The notes: generated from the letters alone by a model not told the origin. A DNA stretch of 46,690 nt from Gemmatimonadota bacterium (GCA_003223395.1 QHUZ01000039.1:1-46690); one strand, 5' to 3'. Shown: positions 20,481-28,548, counted from the first letter of the stretch. Made by a program: numbers and translations.

Positions 20481-21430
20481 GCCTCGCGACCAATTCCACA
20501 CCGCCCGATGTGAGCGTGCTGGTTCCGGCAAAAGACGAAGCGGAGAACCTCACCGAGTTCGTGCGGCTGACCCGCGAGGCGATGCTGCCGCTGCCGTACG
20601 CGGTCGAGCTCGTGATCATCAACGACGGCAGCCACGACGGCACCTCGCGGCTGCTGGAGGAGCTCGTCGTCAAGCACCCGTTCGTGCGCGTGGTGACGCA
20701 TCGGACGCAGCGCGGGATTGCCGACGCCCTGAAGTCCGGCGCCGACCTCGCGCGGGGCAGGGTGCTGGTCTACTATCCCGCCGACCTGCAATACCTGCCG
20801 GCCGATATTCCTGGGCTGGTCGGGCCGATCCTGGAAGGCCAGGCCGACGTCGTCACCGGCACCAAGCAAGGGCAGTATAACAAGCGCTTCGTTTCGGGGA
20901 TTTACAACGCGCTGTGCCGTTGGCTGTTCGGCGTGCGGGTGAAGGACTTGAACTCCGTGAAGGCGTATCGCCGCGAGATCATGGACGTCGTGCCGATGCG
21001 ACCCGATTGGCATCGCTTCATGGTGGTGGTCGCCGCCTCGCAAGGGTTCCGCCTCGCCGAGCGGCCGGTGCCGGTGCATCCGCGGCGCGCGGGTAGCTCG
21101 AAATTCGGGGTCGGACGCATTCCGGTGGGCGTGCTCGATCTGATGTCCGTCTGGTTCCAGGTCCGCTTCGCGCGCAAACCGATGCTGTTTTTCGGCGTGA
21201 TCGGGGCGATGCTCTTCACGGTGGGCCTGGTCGTTGGCCTCGTGGCGTTGTATCTGCGCTTTGGCCCCCCGCACCTCGGTTTCCGCCCGCTCCTCGACCT
21301 GATCATGGTGCTCGTGATCTCGGGCGTGGTGCTGTTCGGCTTTGGATTCGTGGGGGAGATGGTGGCGGGGATGCGTGAGGAAATACGTGCCCTGGAGCGC
21401 GAGCTGCGGAGGGTGCGAGCCAAAGAGTAG
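20477..21430 (+). CDS. GT2 glycosyltransferase with C-terminal membrane anchor (DPM1/ArnC-like)
   Basis: A family 2 glycosyltransferase probably acting on a polyprenyl-phosphate acceptor at the inner membrane. The 317-residue protein has DVSVLVPAKDEAENL, IINDGSHDGTSRLL (nucleotide-binding Asp) and YYPADLQYLPADIP in place of the DxD region. A conserved HPRRAGSSKFGVGR segment follows. Two membrane helices lie at about 235-258 and 272-296, with a charged coiled tail. The start overlaps the rpoN stop by four bases. Sugar and lipid are unknown; undecaprenyl-phosphate sugar transfer is the likeliest role. Confidence 0.85.
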   Translation: MSLATNSTPPDVSVLVPAKDEAENLTEFVRLTREAMLPLPYAVELVIINDGSHDGTSRLLEELVVKHPFVRVVTHRTQRGIADALKSGADLARGRVLVYYPADLQYLPADIPGLVGPILEGQADVVTGTKQGQYNKRFVSGIYNALCRWLFGVRVKDLNSVKAYRREIMDVVPMRPDWHRFMVVVAASQGFRLAERPVPVHPRRAGSSKFGVGRIPVGVLDLMSVWFQVRFARKPMLFFGVIGAMLFTVGLVVGLVALYLRFGPPHLGFRPLLDLIMVLVISGVVLFGFGFVGEMVAGMREEIRALERELRRVRAKE

Positions 21431-21446
21431 AGGAATCTCCCAGTGG

Positions 21447-21457
21447 AGCAAACTGCA
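21447..21457 (+). promoter_or_regulatory. Shared upstream motif AGCAAACTGCA, copy 1
   Basis: Eleven-base motif containing the inverted half-sites GCA and TGC. It lies 22 bases before the HTH-propeller start and about 10 bases before its TATTAA box. An identical copy lies upstream of the propeller lipoprotein. It is a candidate operator; binding by the neighbouring HTH protein is inference. Confidence 0.4.
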
Positions 21458-21467
21458 ACACGGCAGG

Positions 21468-21473
21468 TATTAA
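21468..21473 (+). promoter_or_regulatory. Putative -10 box of the HTH-propeller gene
   Basis: TATTAA followed by six bases and the ATG, with no Shine-Dalgarno sequence. It fits the short-leader pattern but matches the -10 consensus less well than the other examples. Confidence 0.3.
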
Positions 21474-21479
21474 TGCATC

Positions 21480-22895
21480 ATGCCGCCGCTGCAGCTGACT
21501 AGTCTGCTGCAAGACACCCTCCCGCATTTGTCCTACAAGGGCCGAGCCGTCCTGAGCGCGCTGGGCTGCGTCAATGGCCGCGCGCCCGGCTCCGCCGAGC
21601 TCGCGGCGTGGCTCGGCTTTCACGATCGCTACCAGTTCGCGCGGGCGATGCGCCGCGAGGGTCTGCCGCCGCTGGAGACGTTGGGCGGTTGGGCCCGCAC
21701 GCTGTACTGGCTGCTCGAATCGGAGAGCTCCGGGGTCACGCTGCGCGAGCTGGCTGAGCGCGACCAGCTCGATCCTGCGGTCGCCTACCGCCTCGTGCGG
21801 CGCGTCACGGGGCGGCGTTGGTCCGAAATCCGGCGTGCGGGGCTCGCGCTGACATTGTTGCATTTCCGCGACCAGTGCCGCACCGGCCACGACCACTTCA
21901 AGCTCGAGACGCGAGAGGGGGGCGGAGGCGGGGGCGGGGGCGGGGGCGGGGGCGGGACCCCATGCGTGAGCCTCGACAACACGGCGGTTTCAACCGCCAG
22001 CGCGTGGCGGTCGAGCCGACCGGCGCATCTGCGTGGCGCCCTCGGTGAGCGCGTGCCCGTCAGCGGCTCTCCCTTCGACATCGCCCTTACGCCGACCGAC
22101 CTGGCCCTCGTCACGCGGGGACATGCCGCCGCGGTGGATGTCCTGCGACGGAGCCCGCCACGCATCGTCCACAGTATCCACGTCGGCCCCGTGCCGACGC
22201 GCGTCGTTCCGAGTGCGCGCGGGGACGTCGCGTATGTCACCAGCCAGTTCTCCGAGGCCATCGACGTCGTCGACCTGACCTTGGGACGCCAGACAGCCAC
22301 GTTGCGCGTCAGGGGTCATCCACTGGGCGCCGTGCTCTCCAAGGACGGCCAGACCCTCTATGTCTCCACGAATCGCGATCGGCTCGTCGCCCTCGCCGTG
22401 TCTGGCCGCGTCGCCGCCCGCGAGATCCCGATTCCGCACGGCAGCCCGCAGATCTGCATGCACCCATCGGGACGCCGCGTCTATGCGTCGGGGTTCCGCT
22501 CCGGCCTGATTGCGGAAGTCGAGGTGCCGTCGCTGCTTCCCCTGCGTGTGTTCGACGTCGGCGGGATCGTGCAAGACGTCGCGGTCACGGCTGACGGTCA
22601 GACGCTGTACGCCGCCAACGAGTCTGGCTGGCTCGATGCGATCCACCTGGCGAGTGGCAAGCGCTGTGGCAGACTCCAATTCGACACTGCCGCGCTCGGG
22701 CTCGCGCTGAGCGCCGATCAGGCCGACGTGGTCGTCGGTTTGCTCCACGCGGGACGGGTCGTCATCGTCGATCGCACGAGTCTGGCGGTTCGCGCGACGC
22801 TCCTCACAGGCGGCACACCGCGCCTCATGGCCACGTCTGCGCAGGGACGCGTGCTGGTCGTGAACGAGGCGGGCTGGGTGGATTTCATCGACTAG
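21480..22895 (+). CDS. AraC-like HTH protein fused by polyglycine to a YVTN beta-propeller
   Basis: A 471-residue fusion without a signal peptide, so presumably cytosolic. Residues 35-125 contain two helix-turn-helix-like units: AELAAWLGFHDRYQFARAMR and LRELAERDQLDPAVAYRLVR followed by RRWSEIRRAGLAL. This resembles the paired HTHs of AraC/XylS regulators. Residues 147-159 are thirteen glycines encoded by GGGGGC repeats. From about 185 to the end are seven or so YVTN-type blades (DVAYVTSQFSEAIDVVDL, GQTLYVSTNRDRLVALAV, GQTLYAANESGWLDAIHL), ending NEAGWVDFID. A DNA-binding domain on a propeller is unusual; the propeller may sense a ligand or a partner. It is probably transcribed from its own promoter and stands next to a paralogous propeller lipoprotein. 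Confidence 0.75.
   Translation: MPPLQLTSLLQDTLPHLSYKGRAVLSALGCVNGRAPGSAELAAWLGFHDRYQFARAMRREGLPPLETLGGWARTLYWLLESESSGVTLRELAERDQLDPAVAYRLVRRVTGRRWSEIRRAGLALTLLHFRDQCRTGHDHFKLETREGGGGGGGGGGGGGTPCVSLDNTAVSTASAWRSSRPAHLRGALGERVPVSGSPFDIALTPTDLALVTRGHAAAVDVLRRSPPRIVHSIHVGPVPTRVVPSARGDVAYVTSQFSEAIDVVDLTLGRQTATLRVRGHPLGAVLSKDGQTLYVSTNRDRLVALAVSGRVAAREIPIPHGSPQICMHPSGRRVYASGFRSGLIAEVEVPSLLPLRVFDVGGIVQDVAVTADGQTLYAANESGWLDAIHLASGKRCGRLQFDTAALGLALSADQADVVVGLLHAGRVVIVDRTSLAVRATLLTGGTPRLMATSAQGRVLVVNEAGWVDFID
21914..21956 (+). repeat. GGGGGC hexanucleotide repeat in coding sequence
   Basis: About five to six near-perfect copies of GGGGGC encode the polyglycine linker of the HTH-propeller protein. The unit keeps the frame, so slippage would change linker length only. 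The G-runs could form a G-quadruplex on the coding strand. Confidence 0.85.
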
Positions 22896-22900
22896 CACGT

Positions 22901-22911
22901 AGCAAACTGCA
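22901..22911 (+). promoter_or_regulatory. Shared upstream motif AGCAAACTGCA, copy 2
   Basis: Exact copy of the motif at 21447-21457, six bases after the HTH-propeller stop and 90 bases before the lipoprotein start. Downstream, TAATGT near 22960 could serve as a -10 box for the lipoprotein. Confidence 0.4.
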
Positions 22912-23000
22912 TATGACTCTTGGGGCGTCGGCCCTTGTCAGTCCGACGGACTCGCTCTGTAATGTTGGACACACGTTCAACCGAACAGCGGGAGCCGCTC

Positions 23001-24002
23001 ATGAGTCCACGCATCTCCATTGCCGCCGCGACCACCTGTCTGGTGCTGGTCGCATGCAACCGATCCGAACTGACCGACGTCACGACGTCCGTCGCAAGCG
23101 ATCCACCGTCACCGCCGCAGGTCGTCGCGCATCTCCCGCTGGAAGGCTCTCCGTTCGGCTCCGCCGTTTCCTCGGCGGGAATTGGCTGGATCGGCCAACC
23201 GGACGCCGGTCGGGTCACTCGACTCGATATCGCGGCCGCTTCATTCACGGGAAGTGTCAGCCCGGGTCCCCGCCCGGTGCAAATCTCCGCGAATCAGGAT
23301 GGCAGCCGCATCTACGTGCCGAGCTTCTTCGGCAACGGCCTGGTGGCGTCGGTCAATACGGCAACACTGACCATCGCGAACACCGTAAACGCCACCCCCG
23401 ACCCGCAGGACGCCTATGGCGTGACCAATACACCGCGGGGCGACACCGTTTTTATGGGCATCACGAATGGTCCCATTTTCAAGATCGCCATGCAGAGCGG
23501 AGCCGTCGTGGGCACGCTGAATCTGCCTGTGGCAGCCGGGTACCACTTCGAGTGGAATAAAAACCGCTCGCGCCTCTATGCCTCGCAGCGGGCGTTCGAT
23601 GGCGGCCGCGTGTTCGAGATCGATCCGAATACACTCACATTGCTGAGGACATTCGAGACCGGGGGATCCGCACAGGGCATTCAGCTTTCGGCCGACGGTA
23701 AGAAACTGTTTGTGGCCGCGCAGGATGGTGGCGTCATCGTTTGGGATGTCGCCAGTAATTCGCTCATCACGACATACGCGACCCCTGGATGCAACGGTTA
23801 CGGACTGCTGAGCACCCCGGACAACGCGTTCCTCGTGGTGGGTTGCGTGTTGAATGGCCTCGTCGAGGTACTCGATCCGAAGACCGGCGCTTTGATCGAG
23901 ACGTTGAACGTGGGCGGGCGCCCGCGCGAGCTGTCGTATGACGCCGCGACACACAGTATTCTCGTCCCCAACGAATCGGGGTGGGTGGACATTCTCCGGT
24001 AG
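23001..24002 (+). CDS. YVTN-type beta-propeller lipoprotein
   Basis: A 333-residue exported propeller. It starts MSPRISIAAATTCLVLVAC with a LVAC lipobox (Cys19). Blades follow: FGSAVSSAGIGWIGQPDAGR, GSRIYVPSFFGNGLVASVNT, KNRSRLYASQRAFDGGRVFE and GKKLFVAAQDGGVIVWDVA. It ends NESGWVDILR, almost the same ending as the neighbouring HTH-propeller protein, so the two propellers look paralogous. The ATG at 23001 is preferred over 22920 because it starts the signal peptide and has GGGAG eight bases before it. Ligand and function are unknown. Confidence 0.78.
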   Translation: MSPRISIAAATTCLVLVACNRSELTDVTTSVASDPPSPPQVVAHLPLEGSPFGSAVSSAGIGWIGQPDAGRVTRLDIAAASFTGSVSPGPRPVQISANQDGSRIYVPSFFGNGLVASVNTATLTIANTVNATPDPQDAYGVTNTPRGDTVFMGITNGPIFKIAMQSGAVVGTLNLPVAAGYHFEWNKNRSRLYASQRAFDGGRVFEIDPNTLTLLRTFETGGSAQGIQLSADGKKLFVAAQDGGVIVWDVASNSLITTYATPGCNGYGLLSTPDNAFLVVGCVLNGLVEVLDPKTGALIETLNVGGRPRELSYDAATHSILVPNESGWVDILR

Positions 24003-24028
24003 TCCTTACGGGCGCACGGAACGCTACG

Positions 24029-24048
24029 GGGGGCCAGGACTGGCCCCC
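24029..24048 (+). terminator. GC-rich hairpin after the propeller lipoprotein
   Basis: GGGGGCCA, loop GGAC, then TGGCCCCC: a perfect eight-base-pair stem 26 bases after the stop, followed by TGTATTATTCTT. The T-tract is weak and overlaps the -10 box of the next gene. It probably separates the two transcription units. Confidence 0.6.
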
Positions 24049-24050
24049 TG

Positions 24051-24056
24051 TATTAT
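24051..24056 (+). promoter_or_regulatory. Putative -10 box of the methyltransferase
   Basis: TATTAT followed by eleven bases and the ATG, with no Shine-Dalgarno sequence. It lies immediately after the terminator hairpin. Confidence 0.35.
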
Positions 24057-24067
24057 TCTTCCAGCCG

Positions 24068-24808
24068 ATGCCAAACCTCAGCGCCGGCGCCGTCAAGTCG
24101 TGGTACAACCAGCACTATGCCGCGAAGGGACTGCAAACGATGCGTCCCGACGCAGCGTATCCCGTGTTCCTGGATCTCCTCGGCGCCAGCGCGGGCAGCC
24201 GGCTGCTTGACGTCAGTTGTGGCGCCGGTTCACTGCTCGCGGCGGCGCACGCTCGCGGCATCGAGTCGGTGGGCGTCGATCTGTCCGACGAAGCCGTGCG
24301 CCTCGCGAAACGCGTCGCGCCCACGGCAGAAGTCGCGGTCGGAGCCGGGGAGGCGCTCGCGTTTCGCAGCGCGACCTTCGACTACGTCACATGTCTCGGC
24401 TCACTCGAGCACTTTCTGGACATGGGGCAGGGGCTGGAAGAAATGAAGCGCGTCGCGAAACCCGGGGCGCGCTTCTGCATCATGGTGCCCAACCAGAACT
24501 TCATCGGGTGGAAAGTGCTTGGTCACCAGGGCACGGCGCAGCAGGACATCAACGAGCACTTGCAATCGCTCGCCGCATGGCGGCGGTTGTTCGAAGCGCA
24601 CGGTCTCGGCGTCCTACGCGCGACGCCCGATCGCTGGCACGCCGTGCGTTGGCGTGCGCCGGGCGCTCGCGGCGGTGTGGTGAACCGATTCCTGCTCGGT
24701 CCGATCCTCGAGCTCGCCTGGCGCCTGATCCCGCTGCGGTGGCAGTATCAGTTCGTCTTCCTGCTCGAGCGCCGCGCTCAGGCGTCGCGCGCCAACCGAA
24801 TCCCGTAA
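24068..24808 (+). CDS. Class I SAM-dependent methyltransferase
   Basis: A 246-residue methyltransferase of the UbiE/type 11 kind. SAM-binding motif I is LLDVSCGAGSLLAAA, the acidic motif II is VGVDLSDEAV, and motif III is TFDYVTCLGSLEHFLDM. The C-terminal part (LGPILELAWRLIPLRWQYQFVFLL) is hydrophobic and may contact the membrane. The ATG at 24068 begins just before the domain. Its last 31 bases overlap the convergent acyltransferase gene. Its place in the glycan cluster suggests methylation of a sugar or lipid intermediate, but the substrate is unknown. Confidence 0.8.
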   Translation: MPNLSAGAVKSWYNQHYAAKGLQTMRPDAAYPVFLDLLGASAGSRLLDVSCGAGSLLAAAHARGIESVGVDLSDEAVRLAKRVAPTAEVAVGAGEALAFRSATFDYVTCLGSLEHFLDMGQGLEEMKRVAKPGARFCIMVPNQNFIGWKVLGHQGTAQQDINEHLQSLAAWRRLFEAHGLGVLRATPDRWHAVRWRAPGARGGVVNRFLLGPILELAWRLIPLRWQYQFVFLLERRAQASRANRIP

Positions 24809-25836
24809 CGGCCGAGATACAGCGCCAGCTCTTCCGTCAGCGGCGAGCCATCGCGGCTGCGCGTCTTGCCGCCCAGATCCAGCCAGTGCACGCCCCGCGT
24901 GCGGAACCCGTCGCGCAGCGCCTGAGGCAGCGCGGACTCCGTCAGCACGCAGTCACCGCGTCGCAGCGCGCCATCCGGCGGCACCGCGCCCGCGCGGAGC
25001 CATAGCAGGCGACCCCGTTTTCCCCCGACGCGGTAACTCCGGAATGGCGGCTCCTCGCTAATCGTGCCGCCATGATATCCCACGAATTGATCGAACTCCG
25101 TGATCATCTGCGCCACGAGCGCGGTGCGCTGCGCGTCGCTCAAGCGACGCGGAAAGTCGGGAGCCGTGCGGATGACCTTGGCGGGAGAGCCCACGGCGAG
25201 GCTCCCCGGTGGGATGGTTCCGGACACGAGAGAATTCGCGCCGATGACCGTGCCGTCGCCGATCGTGGTCCCCGGCATGACAAACACGCGCCACGGCAGC
25301 CAGACGCTCTTCCCCAGCGTGACCGGCTCGTAGTTGACCGGATAGCCGTCCAGCGCATTGAGCCAGACGCCGTGCGTGAAGATGAGGCAGTGACCGCCGA
25401 TTCCGGTGTCGTCACCGATGACGATCGGCTTCGTCGGATTGATGAATGCCAGCTGCAGAATGATCGTGCGGCTCCCCAGTTGGAAGCGCGACTCCGGAAG
25501 CTGCGGCCCGCCCACGTAAACCTGCTCACGGATCTTCGCGTCTTCCCCGATCTGAATCGTCTCGCACGACACGTAGCTCATCGTTCCGACGCTCGAGTGG
25601 CGTCCGATGGAGATATTGCGACCCTGGACGATCGCCAGGAGGCCGATCTCGACGTGATCGCCCAGCTCGACCGATTTCCCAACCACGATGCCGCCGAAGC
25701 TGAAGCGCACACCCTTGCCGATGCGATAACCCAGGAGCCACCGGTACGCGAGGCGCTTGAGCGGGCTTGGTAACCAGCCGAACAGCAGCAGGTGTCGAAA
25801 CGGGATGCGATCTTTCGGGATCAGCGACGCGCTCAT
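24778..25836 (-). CDS. Left-handed beta-helix acyltransferase
   Basis: A 352-residue hexapeptide-repeat transferase of the WbbJ/LacA type, probably O-acetylating or acylating a sugar. The repeats run from about residue 60 to 215 (GKSVELGDHVEIGLLAIVQG, GDDTGIGGHCLIFTHG, IGDGTVIGANSLVSGTIPPG, ending GSPAKVIR). The candidate catalytic His is in CLIFTHGVW. An additional C-terminal region of about 130 residues (FRSYRVGGKRGRLLWLRAG onward) is not recognised. The ATG at 25836 has a TATCTT box eight bases before it and no Shine-Dalgarno sequence. It is divergent from the deacetylase-like gene. Confidence 0.82.
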   Translation of the reverse strand: MSASLIPKDRIPFRHLLLFGWLPSPLKRLAYRWLLGYRIGKGVRFSFGGIVVGKSVELGDHVEIGLLAIVQGRNISIGRHSSVGTMSYVSCETIQIGEDAKIREQVYVGGPQLPESRFQLGSRTIILQLAFINPTKPIVIGDDTGIGGHCLIFTHGVWLNALDGYPVNYEPVTLGKSVWLPWRVFVMPGTTIGDGTVIGANSLVSGTIPPGSLAVGSPAKVIRTAPDFPRRLSDAQRTALVAQMITEFDQFVGYHGGTISEEPPFRSYRVGGKRGRLLWLRAGAVPPDGALRRGDCVLTESALPQALRDGFRTRGVHWLDLGGKTRSRDGSPLTEELALYLGRYGIRLARDA

Positions 25837-25844
25837 GGTGCGGT

Positions 25845-25850
25845 AAGATA
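25845..25850 (-). promoter_or_regulatory. Putative -10 box of the acyltransferase
   Basis: TATCTT on the minus strand, eight bases before the ATG. TATACA (25868-25873, minus strand) at a 17-base spacing is a weak -35. The divergent promoter lies within the same 49-base gap. Confidence 0.4.
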
Positions 25851-25869
25851 AGGCGTCGTGAGTCGGCTG

Positions 25870-25875
25870 TATATT
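25870..25875 (+). promoter_or_regulatory. Putative -10 box of the deacetylase-like gene
   Basis: TATATT followed by ten bases and the GTG start, with no Shine-Dalgarno sequence. It overlaps the weak -35 of the divergent acyltransferase promoter. Confidence 0.4.
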
Positions 25876-25885
25876 CGAAGCACCC

Positions 25886-27346
25886 GTGATCACATTGCCA
25901 AACCGCGACGCGCTGCGCTCCCTGAGCCCCCTGGAGCGATTCGGTCTCGACGTCCTGGTGGATCTTTCGCGCTGCGCGATCGTGGAAGATCCGGCCGCCG
26001 AGGTCGTCCGCGTCGCGATCGCCGATCAGGATCCGGGTGTTGCGCATTTACGTGCGTGCATCGCCCACGATTGGTACATCGAGCGGGGTGACGGCGTCGT
26101 CCGTGTCCCACGCGCGATCTTGCGTCGCCTCGCCGAGATCGCGACCGGAGCGGCCGAGCGGCGCTCCACGGTGCGCGACCGGTTTGGCCGCGTGCCATCG
26201 ACCGAAAACGAACTCGTGCGACAGAACGTCGCGGCGCAGCCGGTGGTTGCGATCGCCGCCGCGCGGTTGCGCGAGGCGGTCGTTGCAAGCGCCGGCCGGC
26301 GACCGATCGCGTTCCTCACGCCCTGGCCCGAAGGGAAGCGCTGGGCGGCGGCAATCACGCACGATCTGGACGTCGTCGATCTCTGGCCCGTGTTCACAGC
26401 GCTGCGGATGGCCGAGCTGGCTCGCAAGGGAGAGCTGCAGCGGATCGCGCGGACGGCGCTGTCCGCTTTCGGCACCATCGGCCGCAATCCCGTACAGCGC
26501 GCGTTGCGCGCACTGCTCGACGCCGAGGACCAGCGCAGCATCGTTTCGAGCTGGTTCGTGCTGTGCGGGACACCGACGTTCCACACCATGCGCGCCGGTG
26601 ACCTGACCTATCGCCCCGAAGGACGTGGCGCGAGAGCCGCCCTGCGGGCGCTGCTCGATCACCGCTGCGAAATCAACCTGCACGGCAGCTTCGCCACGAG
26701 CGACGACCACGCCCTGTTCGCCGAACAGCGGCGCCGGCTGGCCGGCCTCACGGAGCAACCAGTGCCAGGGGTCCGACAGCACTTTCTACGCATGCGCCCG
26801 GGCGAGACGATCCGCGGGATGGCGGCGGCCGGTTTTCGCTACGACACCACGGCAGGGTTCCCGGATCGCAACGGCTTCCGACTCGGCGTAGGCGACGTGA
26901 TTCCGGGGTGGGACGGGGCAGGGGAAAAGCCGCTCGAGATCCAGGAAGCGCCGGTCATCTGGATGGATCGCGCGCTGAGCAAGTACGCGGGGGTCGAGGA
27001 TCCGGAAGCATGGATCAGCGAAGGCGTCACCCTCGCGGACGCGTGTCGCGCGACCCAAGGGCTGTGGGTCGGGGTGTGGCATCCGAATCTGACGCCGGCC
27101 CTTGGCTTCCCAGATGCGCCGGCGGCGTTCGCGGCGCTACTGGATCGCTTACTCGCCCAGCAGCCGTTCATGGCGCCGCTTGGCAGCCTGGTCGAATGGC
27201 GCGTCGCGCGGCGCGGCGTGCGGGTGCGCGGCGTCCTGCCCGACGGCCGGCCCGATGCCTACGGCACGGCGCCCAGGACCGACCGTCTCATGCTCGAGGA
27301 TTCTTCCGGAGCGCGGCGGCATAGCATTCCTGCCACGCCGCGATAA
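25886..27346 (+). CDS. Polysaccharide deacetylase-like (NodB-fold) protein
   Basis: A 486-residue protein resembling the bacterial polysaccharide deacetylase-like group found in glycan clusters. The NodB-type core begins at about residue 148 with AAAITHDLDVVDLWP (catalytic and metal Asp). It continues with CEINLHGSFATSDDHALF (the His region) and AAGFRYDTTAGFPDRNGFRLG (the RxDTT barrel motif), and ends near GLWVGVWHPNL. The first 145 residues are a separate helical region. It starts at GTG 25886. The last 59 bases overlap the convergent glycosyltransferase gene. Substrate unknown; a role in trimming or modifying the surface glycan is inferred from neighbours. Confidence 0.7.
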   Translation: MITLPNRDALRSLSPLERFGLDVLVDLSRCAIVEDPAAEVVRVAIADQDPGVAHLRACIAHDWYIERGDGVVRVPRAILRRLAEIATGAAERRSTVRDRFGRVPSTENELVRQNVAAQPVVAIAAARLREAVVASAGRRPIAFLTPWPEGKRWAAAITHDLDVVDLWPVFTALRMAELARKGELQRIARTALSAFGTIGRNPVQRALRALLDAEDQRSIVSSWFVLCGTPTFHTMRAGDLTYRPEGRGARAALRALLDHRCEINLHGSFATSDDHALFAEQRRRLAGLTEQPVPGVRQHFLRMRPGETIRGMAAAGFRYDTTAGFPDRNGFRLGVGDVIPGWDGAGEKPLEIQEAPVIWMDRALSKYAGVEDPEAWISEGVTLADACRATQGLWVGVWHPNLTPALGFPDAPAAFAALLDRLLAQQPFMAPLGSLVEWRVARRGVRVRGVLPDGRPDAYGTAPRTDRLMLEDSSGARRHSIPATPR

Positions 27347-28502
27347 TCGCCTCCCAGCCGAACTGCTCGCGCACGCGCCGGCTGCCGGCCTCGGCGAGTC
27401 GCTTGGCGAACGCGGGGTCGGTCGCAATGCGCTCGATCGCTTTCGCGATCGCCGTGGGATCCTCCGGCGGGACGAGCAGACCCGTCTCGCCGTCCCCGAT
27501 GATGTCCGTGATGCCGCCGATCGCGCTGCCGATGACCGGCACCCGATAGCTGAGCGCCTCGAGCAAGACGACGCCGAGCCCCTCGGTGTCGCCGCGCTGA
27601 TCGACGATCGACGGGAGCACGAGCACGCTCGCCTCGTGAAATGCGCGATGCAGATCGGGCTCGGGAACACGGCCCGGCATCTCTACCCGTCCATCGAGGC
27701 CGAGCTCGTGCACCTGCGCTTCGAGCTTCGCGCGATCGGTGCCCTCGCCCAGAATGAGGAGTTTTGCAGGGATGGTGGACGGCAGGCGGTGCAGGGCATC
27801 GATCAGGTATCGCACGCCTTTGCGCGGAATCAGGTTGCCGACATACAAGATCTGGAACGTGCCGTCTGTCGAGCGGCGTGCGGCGCTCCCCCCCGGTAAC
27901 GATTCCGCGAATCCCAGCCCGTAGGGAATGACGCGTACCGGAACATGGACCAGCTCCGCGATCTCGCGCGCGGTGTAGGACGAGATGGCGACGACCTGAT
28001 CCGACGTGCGCAGCGCCCGTTTGAGAAACTGCTTCAACCAGGGGAGGCGACTCTTCACCCAGCGCAGCTCGATGCCGTACCACAATGTGACGAGCCCAGT
28101 GCGCCCTCTGCTCCCGCGGCGCGCCGCCCATCCGAACAGCGCGTGCGGCACGGGCCAATGCACGTGGACGATGTCGAACTCGCGCCGGCGTGCCAGACGC
28201 CACGCTGCACGCATCCCCGCCAGCACGTAGAACGGCGCCATCAGCTTGTAGCGCATGGAGCGTCCCACGCGGTCCACAGTTCCCTGGTCGTGGGTCAGAT
28301 CCTCCCAGCGCCCGGGGAAGTAGCGAAACCGGTGAACGGGAATGCCCTCGAATTCGGTGTTGCCGCCGCCGCGGTAGGCGGGGGCGAACACTTCGACGTC
28401 GAGTCCGGCAGCGCGTTGGCGTCGGAGCAGCTCGATGAGCCAGGGCGCGATGATGTCCCCGGGGGCGCGCGGAAACGCCGTAACCACATGGAGGATGCGC
28501 AT
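27288..28502 (-). CDS. GT4-family glycosyltransferase
   Basis: A 404-residue GT-B retaining glycosyltransferase. The N-terminal acceptor domain starts MRILHVVTAFPRAPGDIIAPW. The C-terminal donor domain has the GT4 signature YVGNLIPRKGVRYLIDAL, GEGTDRAKLE and VLPSIVDQRGDTEGLGVVLLEAL with the EGLGVVLLE phosphate-binding Glu. It likely adds a hexose during surface polysaccharide assembly at the inner membrane. The ATG at 28502 has a TATAGT box twelve bases upstream. It is divergent from the flippase-like gene. Confidence 0.88.
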   Translation of the reverse strand: MRILHVVTAFPRAPGDIIAPWLIELLRRQRAAGLDVEVFAPAYRGGGNTEFEGIPVHRFRYFPGRWEDLTHDQGTVDRVGRSMRYKLMAPFYVLAGMRAAWRLARRREFDIVHVHWPVPHALFGWAARRGSRGRTGLVTLWYGIELRWVKSRLPWLKQFLKRALRTSDQVVAISSYTAREIAELVHVPVRVIPYGLGFAESLPGGSAARRSTDGTFQILYVGNLIPRKGVRYLIDALHRLPSTIPAKLLILGEGTDRAKLEAQVHELGLDGRVEMPGRVPEPDLHRAFHEASVLVLPSIVDQRGDTEGLGVVLLEALSYRVPVIGSAIGGITDIIGDGETGLLVPPEDPTAIAKAIERIATDPAFAKRLAEAGSRRVREQFGWEAIIAAWQECYAAALRKNPRA

Positions 28503-28514
28503 TAAGAGTGCTGT

Positions 28515-28520
28515 ACTATA
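28515..28520 (-). promoter_or_regulatory. Putative -10 box of the GT4 gene
   Basis: TATAGT on the minus strand, twelve bases before the ATG. A plus-strand TACTAT overlaps it at 28514-28519, so the spot may fire in both directions. Confidence 0.35.
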
Positions 28521-28533
28521 GCCGACCCTTGGC

Positions 28534-28539
28534 TATTTT
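28534..28539 (+). promoter_or_regulatory. Putative -10 box of the flippase-like gene
   Basis: TATTTT nine bases before the TTG start at 28549. GGAG also lies between the two, so ordinary ribosome binding is possible. Confidence 0.3.
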
Positions 28540-28548
28540 GGAGTCTCA

